A DNA stretch of 9,834 bases from Chloroflexota bacterium (GTDB lineage Bacteria; Chloroflexota; Dehalococcoidia; SM23-28-2; RBG-16-64-32): the NCBI GenBank assembly GCA_005880055.1, contig VBJS01000013.1, positions 1-9,834 of the forward strand, in the 5' to 3' direction. The translations under genes and the position numbers were made by a program. A model generated the notes under the pieces. It made no database searches, was not told the origin of the DNA, and saw nothing but the letters and a program-made list of their open reading frames with translations. This document shows, in pieces, positions 1 through 6,088 of the stretch; position 1 is the stretch's first letter, and the number at the start of each line of letters is the position of its first letter.

Positions 1-148
1 CATTGGAGCGCGTCTTGAGCGAGAGTTCGGCGATCTGTTCTCGGCACTGGTCATGCTGATGTTTCAACTCCCGGATCTGAAAGAGGATTGGGGCCAGGTA
101 AGGCAGCAGGGCGTCCGCCTCCTTGCGGGTGAAGCGCTCCGCAGCCAT
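1..148 (-). CDS. DUF2203 family protein, N-terminal part (cut by window edge)
   Basis: The frame opens with ATG at 148-146 and stays open to the window edge, giving 49 residues that begin MAAERFTRKEADALLPYLAP. The pattern 'FT..EA.ALLP.L.P....I.ELK' followed by a charged, helix-forming stretch is the N-terminus of the DUF2203 family, small alpha-helical proteins of unknown function. The coiled-coil-like segment (QIRELKHQHDQCREQIAEL) fits the family. The start is supported by a promoter only 8 bases upstream; no Shine-Dalgarno sequence is visible, so the mRNA may be leaderless. The gene lies downstream of the 220-1041 hydrolase on the same strand but appears to have its own promoter. The family call is from remembered motif similarity; the C-terminus lies outside the window. 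Confidence 0.72.
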   Translation of the reverse strand, partial: MAAERFTRKEADALLPYLAPILFQIRELKHQHDQCREQIAELSLKTRSN

Positions 149-156
149 ACGGAGCC

Positions 157-185
157 AGTATAGGAGCGCGCTTTTCGGCGGGCAA
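157..185 (-). promoter_or_regulatory. Promoter for the DUF2203 gene, probably leaderless
   Basis: On the minus strand a -35 element TTGCCC (185-180, 4 of 6 consensus bases) and a -10 element TATACT (162-157, 5 of 6) are separated by 17 bp. Only 8 bases (GGCTCCGT) separate the -10 from the ATG at 148. Transcription would therefore start about one or two bases before the start codon. Confidence 0.55.
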
Positions 186-191
186 ACCCGC
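178..191. repeat. Short hairpin GCGGG-CAAA-CCCGC
   Basis: A perfect 5-bp stem with a 4-base loop lies between the 29-bp palindrome and the DUF2203 start and overlaps the proposed -35 element. No U-run follows on the minus strand. It could help end the hydrolase transcript or be chance in GC-rich DNA. Confidence 0.3.
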
Positions 192-194
192 TAC

Positions 195-223
195 GTAGGG
201 GCAGGTCTGAGACCTGCCGCTAC
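195..223. repeat. 29-bp near-perfect palindrome at the end of the hydrolase gene
   Basis: Two 14-base arms (GTAGGGGCAGGTCT and AGACCTGCCGCTAC) flank a single central G with one mismatch (G opposite G at the fifth position). The hydrolase stop codon (222-220) lies inside the right arm. It looks like a REP-type or MITE-like intergenic palindrome. No U-tract follows, so it is not a classical intrinsic terminator, though the RNA hairpin could stabilise the 3' end of the mRNA. Confidence 0.6.
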
Positions 224-1041
224 TTCGGTCCCACGAAGTGCGTCCGGTGGCGCTCGAGGAACTCGACGACGGTGCGGTTTGTCTCCTCCGCGCACTCTAC
301 AAGGAAGCCGTGCCCGACGCCGGGAAACTCGATCAGCGCCGCACCCGGGATCCCCTCCGCCAGGATTTGCGAGTTGCCGGACGGCACGATGCGGTCGGCC
401 GTCCCCGTCAGAACCAGCGTTGGTACGCGGATCTGGTGCAGGCGCTCGTGCGTGTTGAACGTCATCACAGCCATGAATTGCCGCTGCAGCGCGTGCGGTG
501 GCGGCATCAGGTGCGCCAGCTCCAGCGACCGCTCCAGCAGACGCGCCCGGTTGGCGCTGAAGAACGCCTCGCTGTAGAGGAAGCGCATGCCGTTCTCGAT
601 CTGCTGCTCGAGCGGCTGCCCCATCGAGGACATGATCTGTTGCACGAAGTCCGGCCCCGCCCGTATCGCCTGCGGACCGCCGGCCATCGTGCCGCCCAGC
701 ACCAGCGTTCGCACCCGAGCCGGGTGGCGCAGCGTCAGCTCCTGCGCGATCATTCCTCCGAGCGACATCCCGAAGACGTGCGCCGACGCCATGCCGAGCT
801 CCTCCATGAGCCCAGCGGCATCGTCGGCCATCTGCATGATGGTGTAGGGCTCGTTGGGCTTGTCGCTGCGGCCGGCGCCGCGGTTATCGAAGGCGATCAC
901 CTGGTAGTGCTTGCTGAACTCCGGGACCTGGAGGAACCAGGCCGTGGAGTTGGCGCCCAGCCCCATGATCAGCAGCAGCGGATCGCCCGCGCCGTGCGTC
1001 TCGTAGTAGATGTGGATGCCGTTGGCTTTCAGGATTGGCAT
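220..1041 (-). CDS. Alpha/beta hydrolase (3-oxoadipate enol-lactonase-like fold)
   Basis: A 273-residue soluble alpha/beta hydrolase of full family length. The oxyanion-hole loop is LLLIMGLGANSTAW (residues 22-35). FDNRGAGRSDKP (51-62) is the typical strand and turn before the nucleophile. The nucleophile elbow is GMSLGG with Ser93; the acid is Asp216 in LTGTADRIVP, and the His is His244 in GVGHGF. The triad is intact, so an esterase, lactonase or C-C hydrolase activity is likely, but the substrate cannot be read from sequence. The ATG lies 3 bp after the stop of the acyl-CoA dehydrogenase gene, so the two are almost certainly co-transcribed. That suggests, by inference, a role in acyl or lactone turnover. 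The stop codon sits inside the 29-bp palindrome. Confidence 0.88.
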   Translation of the reverse strand: MPILKANGIHIYYETHGAGDPLLLIMGLGANSTAWFLQVPEFSKHYQVIAFDNRGAGRSDKPNEPYTIMQMADDAAGLMEELGMASAHVFGMSLGGMIAQELTLRHPARVRTLVLGGTMAGGPQAIRAGPDFVQQIMSSMGQPLEQQIENGMRFLYSEAFFSANRARLLERSLELAHLMPPPHALQRQFMAVMTFNTHERLHQIRVPTLVLTGTADRIVPSGNSQILAEGIPGAALIEFPGVGHGFLVECAEETNRTVVEFLERHRTHFVGPK

Positions 1042-1044
1042 TAC

Positions 1045-2820
1045 CTACGCCCCCGCCGGCAGCGCTTCCGGCGCCAGCGGCTGGTAGCGCGTGATCGCCT
1101 CGAAGAGGTCGAGGACGCTGCGATCTTCCGTGATGGCGTGCATCGGCCCGCCTGACGACGCCAGGCGCTCGCGGACGAAGAATCGTGCGACGGCTGCCTT
1201 GCGGGCGGAGCCGCTCGTCTTCAGCTCGTTCTCGGCCGCTTCGAGGAGGAGCGAGGCCTGCGTCAGGTCCGAGAGCCAGGCGGTGACGCGGCGGGCGTGC
1301 AACTGGCGGATGTCGTCCGGCGCCTTCGCCAGGAAGGCGATGATCTCCTGAGCATCGCGACGCGCCTGGGCGATCACGTCCCGCACGCCCCCGAGAGCCG
1401 CGGACTGCGACCCAGCGAGGGACTTGTCGACGCGGTCGAGCAGGGCGTCGTGCGCATTATCCCTGGCCATCGCCCGCAGGACGTCCAGGCAGATGATGTT
1501 CTCTGTGCCTTCCCAGATGGTGTGGCACTGCGCGTCGCGCAGCTGGCGGGCCGTCGGCCAGGTCTCGATGTAGCCGTTACCGCCGAGCATCTCGACCGCC
1601 TGGCTGGCCTGCTCCAGCCCTCCGCGCGCGCCCCGGAACTTGGCCAGGGGCACGAGGATGCGGTAGAGCCGGCGGCCCTGCTCGTCGCCGGTCATGCCGG
1701 CCAGCGAGGAGGCCTCGAAGCACATGGCCGAGACGCCTTCAATCGCGGTCACCATGTTGACGAGCGTCTCGCGCACCAACGGGTGCTCGTCCAGCCGCCT
1801 GCCGAAGGCCGTCCGGTGGGCGGCGTATATGGCGGACTCCAGGAACGAACGCCGCATGATGCCCAGCCCCATCGTCGCCACGCCCAATCGCGAGCCGTTC
1901 ACCATGCTCATCATGCGGTTAAGTCCGCGCGACTCGGAGTCGGAGGCGGCCTGCGGGTTGCTGAGCGGGTAGGCCTCTGCCTCTACGAAGTCGATTTCCG
2001 CCGTGGGCACGGACTTCGTGCCGAGCTTGTCCTTCAGCCGCTTGATTCGTATCCCGTTGGGCGAGCCGTCCGCGCGCTCACCTGGTACGAGGAATAGCGC
2101 GAGGCCCCGCAGGCCGTCCGCTGCGCCTTCCGGGCGCGCGAGTGTGGCGATGGCGCGGGCGTCGACGTTGGAGCAGAACCACTTGGAGCCGTTCAGGCGC
2201 CAGCCGCCGTTGTCCCGGCGCGCTACCGTCTCGCTGCTCGCGAGGTCGCTGCCGCCCCGGATCTCCGTCATGAACATCGCGCCGTCCCATGAGCCCTCGA
2301 ATTCAGGCGTCTGCATGTGCGGCAGCACCCGCTCCCGCACCTCCGGCGGCGCATATCGCTCCACGAGCGATTCCACGCCACCGGTCATGCCGGTGGCGCA
2401 GACCATCCCCGTATCCGACTGGCTCAGGAGGTACGACCAGGCGGAGCCGAGCACTGTCGGTATCGCGCGAGCGGCGCGCGCCTCCACTCCCCGCGGGCCC
2501 TCTTCCCAGATATCCTTCTTCTGGGCGATGGCATCCGGGTGGTGGACGATGCGAGAGACCTCCTTGCCCCACGGGTCATAGTGCTGCAGTTGCGGCGGGT
2601 TCTTATCGATCGTCTCGGCGCGCGAGGCGATGGGGCCCCCACAGAGCTCACCCCAGCGTTGGAGCACCGCCTCGGCCCAGTCCCTGTCTGCGGCCGGGAC
2701 GTAGCGGTCCACGAGGCCGCGCAGGTTGGGGTCGATGGAGTACCAGTTGAGGCCGACGGCGGAGTCGTAAGCCGAGTAATCGATGGCCTCGGCGTCCGGC
2801 TTTCGTGTCTGGGTGGTCAT
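1045..2820 (-). CDS. AidB-like acyl-CoA dehydrogenase
   Basis: A 591-residue FAD-dependent acyl-CoA dehydrogenase of the AidB-like subgroup. Visible family marks, in order, are: NPPQLQHYDPWG near residue 74 (AidB has NPPELLRYD); MTEIRGGSD (184-192), the FAD-binding loop; LNGSKWFCS (209-217); IKRLKDKLG (259-267); FGRRL (339-343); EMLGGNGYIE (410-419); and TIWEGTENIICLDVLR (434-449), with Glu437 at the place of the catalytic base in E. coli AidB. The C-terminal helical region (about 455-591) replaces the shorter tail of ordinary acyl-CoA dehydrogenases. AidB itself binds DNA and is tied to alkylation damage, but many relatives are thought to be metabolic enzymes; the substrate here is unknown. 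Start ATG has a strong AAGGAGG 6 bases upstream. It precedes the hydrolase by 3 bp. Confidence 0.9.
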   Translation of the reverse strand: MTTQTRKPDAEAIDYSAYDSAVGLNWYSIDPNLRGLVDRYVPAADRDWAEAVLQRWGELCGGPIASRAETIDKNPPQLQHYDPWGKEVSRIVHHPDAIAQKKDIWEEGPRGVEARAARAIPTVLGSAWSYLLSQSDTGMVCATGMTGGVESLVERYAPPEVRERVLPHMQTPEFEGSWDGAMFMTEIRGGSDLASSETVARRDNGGWRLNGSKWFCSNVDARAIATLARPEGAADGLRGLALFLVPGERADGSPNGIRIKRLKDKLGTKSVPTAEIDFVEAEAYPLSNPQAASDSESRGLNRMMSMVNGSRLGVATMGLGIMRRSFLESAIYAAHRTAFGRRLDEHPLVRETLVNMVTAIEGVSAMCFEASSLAGMTGDEQGRRLYRILVPLAKFRGARGGLEQASQAVEMLGGNGYIETWPTARQLRDAQCHTIWEGTENIICLDVLRAMARDNAHDALLDRVDKSLAGSQSAALGGVRDVIAQARRDAQEIIAFLAKAPDDIRQLHARRVTAWLSDLTQASLLLEAAENELKTSGSARKAAVARFFVRERLASSGGPMHAITEDRSVLDLFEAITRYQPLAPEALPAGA

Positions 2821-2826
2821 GATTCG

Positions 2827-2833
2827 CCTCCTT
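2827..2833 (-). promoter_or_regulatory. Strong Shine-Dalgarno for the acyl-CoA dehydrogenase
   Basis: AAGGAGG lies 6 bases before the ATG at 2820 and fixes that start. The 43-bp gap to the FKBP gene upstream (2821-2863) shows no terminator hairpin and no convincing promoter, so read-through from the FKBP genes is likely. Confidence 0.7.
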
Positions 2834-2863
2834 GGGTCTCGGTGCGTAGGCTGTATGCGGTTG

Positions 2864-4126
2864 TCATGGCGAGCCGCTCGGGGAAGGAGTGAGCGTGTCC
2901 CCGGAAACGTTCAGCAGCTCCACGTCGAAGATAAGCGTGGCGTTGCCGGGGATGGGTCCCACGCCCTGCTCGCCGTAGGCGAGATCGGGCGGGATGATCA
3001 GGCGGCGCTTGCCGCCCACCTTCATGGTCGCGACGCCTTCGTCCCAGCCCTTGATCACCTTGGCTGTCCCGATTTCAAACGTGAACGGGTCGCTGCGGTC
3101 AAGCGAGCTATCGAACTTGGAGCTGTCGGACTGGAGCCAGCCGGTGTAGTTCACGGTCACGGACTGGCCGGTCTGCGGGCTGACCCCGGTGCCTTCCTGG
3201 ATGTCGATGTACTGGAGGCCGCTGGCCGTGGTTACCGGCTGCCCGGAAACCGGCGGCGGGGTCTGGGGGCCCGCGCCCTGCGGCGTCGGAGTGGGTGGCG
3301 GCTGCGAGATGTTCAATAACTCCACCTCGAAAGTAAGCGTTGCATTGGGCGGGATCGCTTTGCCAGCGCCCTGGGACCCGTAGGCCAGTTCAGGCGGAAT
3401 CACGAGCGTGCGCTTGCCGCCCTGGCGCATGCCGAGGAGGCCCTGGTCCCAGCCCTCGATGACCTGGCCGGCGCCGACGACGAACGTGAACGGCTGGTTG
3501 CGTGTGGAGGTGCTATCGAAGACAGAACAATCCGCCAGCCTGCCGGTGTAGTTCACCGTTAGTTGCTGGCCGGACTGGGCTTCCGGGCCGGAGCCTGCCT
3601 GCGTATCGACATAGCGAACCTGAGAGCCCTCGTTCAACTCCTGGCCGGTCGGAATGCAGGCCGCGGGGGCGCCACTGCCGCCATTGTCCCCTCCGATTTC
3701 CAGGATTCCGACCACGATAGCCGCGATCAGTGCGATCGCGCCCGCGGTGAGCAGCGCGATTGCGGGGAGGTACCGTTTGTCGATCGGCAGGCGGTCGAGA
3801 ATCGGCTCCCCGCGGGAGGCGTCGTACGAGAACCCTTCCGGGTGCTGGACGCCCAGGCCCCGGTCATATTCAGCGCGCCGTGCTGGGTCATCGAGTGTAT
3901 CGAAGGCGTCATCCAGGCGGCGGAGCCGATCGGGGTCGCTCGGCGGCGCGTTGGGGTCCGGTTGGAGCTCGGCCGCCTGCCGGTCGTAGGCATCGGCGAT
4001 TTCGGGGCGCGTGGCATCGCGGCCCAGTCCCAACACCTGGTAGTGGTCGGCGGGCGGTTCCGCCGGCCGGTAAGGGAAACCGGGTTCCGGCCGCTGTTCC
4101 TGGGTGCTTGCGTCGTCGTCAGTCAT
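2864..4126 (-). CDS. Membrane protein: J-like domain, TM helix, two FKBP prolyl isomerase domains
   Basis: A 420-residue protein. Residues 27-91 match a DnaJ J domain (DHYQVLGLGRDATRPEIADAY, then LDDAFDTLDDPARRAEYD), but the HPD signature is QPD (Gln55-Pro56-Asp57), so DnaK stimulation is doubtful. Residues 120-142 are one transmembrane helix, preceded by basic and followed by acidic/Gly residues, which puts the N-terminus inside and the rest outside. FKBP domain 1 is about 166-274 and FKBP domain 2 about 299-407, joined by a Pro/Thr-rich linker (275-298). Domain 2 keeps the FKBP pocket (Tyr327, Phe338, Asp339, Val357, Ile358, Trp361, Tyr384, Phe400); domain 1 keeps Tyr193, Phe203, Asp204, Val222, Ile223, Trp226, Tyr249. 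Domain 1 also has Cys157 and Cys200, a possible disulfide. Likely role: surface-anchored folding of exported proteins. Its start overlaps the upstream stop (TGATG), implying coupling. Confidence 0.88.
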   Translation of the reverse strand: MTDDDASTQEQRPEPGFPYRPAEPPADHYQVLGLGRDATRPEIADAYDRQAAELQPDPNAPPSDPDRLRRLDDAFDTLDDPARRAEYDRGLGVQHPEGFSYDASRGEPILDRLPIDKRYLPAIALLTAGAIALIAAIVVGILEIGGDNGGSGAPAACIPTGQELNEGSQVRYVDTQAGSGPEAQSGQQLTVNYTGRLADCSVFDSTSTRNQPFTFVVGAGQVIEGWDQGLLGMRQGGKRTLVIPPELAYGSQGAGKAIPPNATLTFEVELLNISQPPPTPTPQGAGPQTPPPVSGQPVTTASGLQYIDIQEGTGVSPQTGQSVTVNYTGWLQSDSSKFDSSLDRSDPFTFEIGTAKVIKGWDEGVATMKVGGKRRLIIPPDLAYGEQGVGPIPGNATLIFDVELLNVSGDTLTPSPSGSP

Positions 4127-4995
4127 CAGGTGGCGCTTGGCTGTGCGGGGGCTGTTGGACTCGGCTGCGGCACGGGCGTCGGACTGGGCGTGGGTGAATT
4201 GTCGCCGACGTCAAGCAGGTCGACATCGAATATTAGCGTGGCGTTCGGCCCGATCTTGCCACCGGCACCCTTGTTGCCGTACGCCAAGTCAGGCGGGAGC
4301 GTCAGACGGCGCTTCCCGCCGACCTTCATCGTCGCCACACCTTCATCCCACCCCTTAATGACGTTACTTTGCCCTATCTGGAACGTGAACGGCTGGTTCC
4401 GGTCCAGCGAGCTATCGAATTTCGTGTTGTCAGACTGCAGCCAGCCCGTGTAATTCACGGTCACGTACTGCCCTGTCCGGGGGCTCGCACCGGTGCCCTC
4501 CTGGATATCGATGTACTTGAGACCCGATGGTGCCGTTACTTCGTTGCCCGTCACTGCCGGCGGCGTAGCGGGCGCCGCGCTTGTCGCGGTTGGACTGCCG
4601 CTCGGCTGGCTGACGGCGTTTTCGTTACCGCCGCCTCCGAGAACCGAGATGAGCACGATCACGACGAGTATGATGAGGACGGCCCCGCCCGCAACGCCGG
4701 CGAACACGTACGGGTTGTATACCAGCTCTCGTAGCTTTCCCGGGCCGGCCTCCAGGTCCATCTCGTGAGGCCTTAACCCCTTGGACCGCAACCTGTCGTA
4801 ATCGGCGCGGCGCCGCCGGTCGCTGAGAACGGCGTACGCCTCGTCCAGCTCTTGCTTGCGCAGATTCGCCCTGGGCTTCCTGCTGGTGGAAGGGTCGTAG
4901 ATACGTGAAAGGCGGGCGTATGCGGCGTCTATCGATTCCTGGCCGGCCGCCGGATTGACCTGCAGTACGGCGTAATAATCGCGCTGTGTGGGCAA
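4126..4995 (-). CDS. Membrane protein: J-like domain, TM helix, one FKBP prolyl isomerase domain
   Basis: A 289-residue paralogue of the downstream gene. Residues 5-70 resemble a J domain (RDYYAVLQVNPAAGQESIDAAY, then LDEAYAVLSDRRRRADYD), but where HPD should stand it reads DPS (34-36, after Tyr33). Residues 97-119 form a transmembrane helix (VFAGVAGG then a Val/Ile/Leu run). A Ser/Thr/Pro/Ala linker (128-155) leads to one FKBP domain (about 156-263) with pocket residues Tyr182, Phe193, Asp194, Val212, Ile213, Trp216, Tyr239 and Phe256. The tail is Pro/Thr/Ser-rich (267-289). Predicted topology is J domain inside, FKBP outside. The start is TTG (4995-4993): an in-frame TGA lies shortly upstream with no ATG or GTG between, and AAGGGG lies 5 bases before it. 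This is the first gene of a likely four-gene transcript ending with the 220-1041 hydrolase. Confidence 0.87.
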   Translation of the reverse strand: MPTQRDYYAVLQVNPAAGQESIDAAYARLSRIYDPSTSRKPRANLRKQELDEAYAVLSDRRRRADYDRLRSKGLRPHEMDLEAGPGKLRELVYNPYVFAGVAGGAVLIILVVIVLISVLGGGGNENAVSQPSGSPTATSAAPATPPAVTGNEVTAPSGLKYIDIQEGTGASPRTGQYVTVNYTGWLQSDNTKFDSSLDRNQPFTFQIGQSNVIKGWDEGVATMKVGGKRRLTLPPDLAYGNKGAGGKIGPNATLIFDVDLLDVGDNSPTPSPTPVPQPSPTAPAQPSAT

Positions 4996-5000
4996 AGCTT

Positions 5001-5033
5001 CCCCTTGTGGTGATTGACCGTCTCACAATTGTA
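5001..5033 (-). promoter_or_regulatory. Candidate -10 and ribosome binding site for the FKBP operon
   Basis: TACAAT (5033-5028, 5 of 6 consensus) is followed by a leader of roughly 25 bases. The Shine-Dalgarno AAGGGG (5006-5001) lies 5 bases before the TTG start. The -35 position holds only a poor match (TGTTCC), so the promoter call is tentative; the ribosome binding site is firmer because it decides the TTG start. Confidence 0.4.
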
Positions 5034-5069
5034 TCGAATGAGGCCCAGAGGGAACAGCGGAGGAAACGT

Positions 5070-5103
5070 GAACCAGGAACCGGGAACTAGGAACCAGGAC
5101 CGG
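5070..5103. repeat. Heptanucleotide tandem repeat, GAACCAG type
   Basis: Four and a partial fifth 7-base units run head to tail: GAACCAG, GAACCGG, GAACTAG, GAACCAG, then GACCGG with one base missing. The array lies between the eIF-2B-like gene and the FKBP operon, just upstream of the FKBP promoter candidate. Short heptamer arrays of this kind occur scattered in intergenic regions of several bacterial genomes; no function is evident. Confidence 0.7.
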
Positions 5104-5144
5104 AGGGAGAGGTGTTTCTGGGCTCATTGCCGACGCCAACGCGA

Positions 5145-5164
5145 CCGGCAAGAGGGCCTGCCGG
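5145..5164 (-). terminator. Weak hairpin downstream of the eIF-2B-like gene
   Basis: CCGGCA and TGCCGG form a 6-bp stem with an 8-base loop 5 bases past the TAA stop at 5170. There is no U-run after it on the minus strand, so it is at best a weak or Rho-assisted terminator. Confidence 0.25.
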
Positions 5165-5169
5165 CCTGG

Positions 5170-6039
5170 TTACGCTTCCGCTGCGTCCATCAGGGCGCGC
5201 CAGCGGCGTTCCGCCTCGTCGGCGAAGCGTCCGACGGAGGCCGGGTCCAGCACTCCCGCTTCAGTCACGTACGCCGTCACCAGGCGCGCGGGAGTCGCCT
5301 CGAAGTAGACATTACGGACCTCCAGCCACTTCTCGGCGCAGACCTCCTTCGGGTCGCCCTGCTCAGGCGCGAACGGCACCGGCTCCGATGGGGCCGCGAC
5401 CTTCAGCGTCTCGCTCACGGAATAGAAGGGCACGCCCGCATCCCTGGCGGCCAGCGCCAGCAGGCGAGTGCCGATCTTGTTCACCAGGTCGCCTTCAGGG
5501 AGGATCGTGTCCGCTCCCACGACGACAGCGTCTGCTTCGTGCACGAAGAGCGCGAGCTGCGCTTCCGTGATCAGCGTTACCGAAATGCCCAGGCCAACGA
5601 GTTCGCGCGCCATGCGCAGGCCTTCGCGCAGCGGGCGGGCTTCGGAGAGGATAACGCGACGCGGCCTGATACGGCCAAACAGCTCGATGACGCTGGAGGA
5701 GTAGCTGTAGGTCATGAGCGAGCCCGTGGGCACCACGCGCCGGGCGGACGCCGCCATGCCATCCGCGGCCGATTCGATGGACTCGATCGCCTCCTCGGTC
5801 GCGCGTACGGCGTCCCCTGTCTGCAGGTAGCCTGCCCAGGCGGCGGCGGCCGCGTTCTGGGTCGCCGCCATCATGGGGCGGGAGAGGGCCAGGGCGCGCG
5901 CACATTCGCGGAACTCCTCACCGGAACATTCCGGCGCCACTGCGCGCAGAGCCTGGAGGGCGGCGAGTGCGAGCTGCCGAGCGCCTCTTTCCCGATCGGA
6001 CCTGATCTCCCTGACCGCAGACCGGATCTCTGGCTTCAT
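5170..6039 (-). CDS. eIF-2B alpha/beta/delta-like (MtnA / ribose-1,5-bisphosphate isomerase-like) protein
   Basis: A 289-residue protein of the eIF-2B/MtnA isomerase fold. Numbered from the ATG at 6039, it has: an N-terminal helical region to about residue 100; LSRPMMAATQN (52-62); TYSYSSSVIE (110-119), a phosphate-binding-type Ser/Thr loop; LSEARPLREGLRMA (131-144), matching the family's E.RP..G motif; VVVGADTILPEGDLVNKIGT (172-191) with the family's conserved Asp and Asn-Lys; and YFEATPARLVTAYVTEAGVL (245-264) near the end. Bacterial members act in sugar-phosphate isomerisation such as methylthioribose-1-phosphate or ribose-1,5-bisphosphate; the substrate is not settled by sequence. The frame stays open upstream to 6204, but this start is chosen because GGAGGT lies 4 bases before the ATG and the extension runs through a GC-rich hairpin. 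The 5' leader looks regulatory. Confidence 0.82.
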   Translation of the reverse strand: MKPEIRSAVREIRSDRERGARQLALAALQALRAVAPECSGEEFRECARALALSRPMMAATQNAAAAAWAGYLQTGDAVRATEEAIESIESAADGMAASARRVVPTGSLMTYSYSSSVIELFGRIRPRRVILSEARPLREGLRMARELVGLGISVTLITEAQLALFVHEADAVVVGADTILPEGDLVNKIGTRLLALAARDAGVPFYSVSETLKVAAPSEPVPFAPEQGDPKEVCAEKWLEVRNVYFEATPARLVTAYVTEAGVLDPASVGRFADEAERRWRALMDAAEA

Positions 6040-6065
6040 TCGACCTCCCTGCAAGAAATGAAAGA

Positions 6066-6088
6066 CGCCGGGGCTCGTGACCCCGGCG
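6066..6088 (-). terminator. Terminator-like hairpin in the leader of the eIF-2B-like gene (possible attenuator)
   Basis: CGCCGGGG and CCCCGGCG form a perfect 8-bp stem around the 7-base loop TCACGAG (minus strand), extendable by a G-U pair. It is followed by the U-rich tract TCTTTCATTTCTT, then by the ribosome binding site and ATG of the gene. An intrinsic terminator-like element placed before the start codon is typical of attenuators or riboswitch expression platforms. It could instead be an mRNA-stabilising hairpin. An upstream copy of CGCCGGG (6170-6164) could compete with the 5' arm for the 3' arm. Confidence 0.5.

Noticed and set aside
195..223. Intrinsic terminator for the hydrolase operon
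   Set aside because: The hairpin is strong but no U-run follows on the minus strand. I kept it as a palindromic repeat.
238..1155. 305-residue plus-strand open frame opposite the hydrolase
   Set aside because: Arg/His/Glu/Val-rich product with no motif. It is the antisense shadow of the 220-1041 hydrolase, which has an intact catalytic triad.
2821..2863. Separate promoter for the acyl-CoA dehydrogenase
   Set aside because: The 43-bp gap shows no paired -35 and -10 with proper spacing, only the ribosome binding site. Read-through from the FKBP genes is the simpler reading.
3563..4453. 296-residue plus-strand frame across the two FKBP genes
   Set aside because: It spans the junction of two well-supported minus-strand genes and shows no recognisable domain.
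5070..5103. CRISPR-like array
   Set aside because: The units are 7 bases long with no spacers, so this is a simple tandem repeat.
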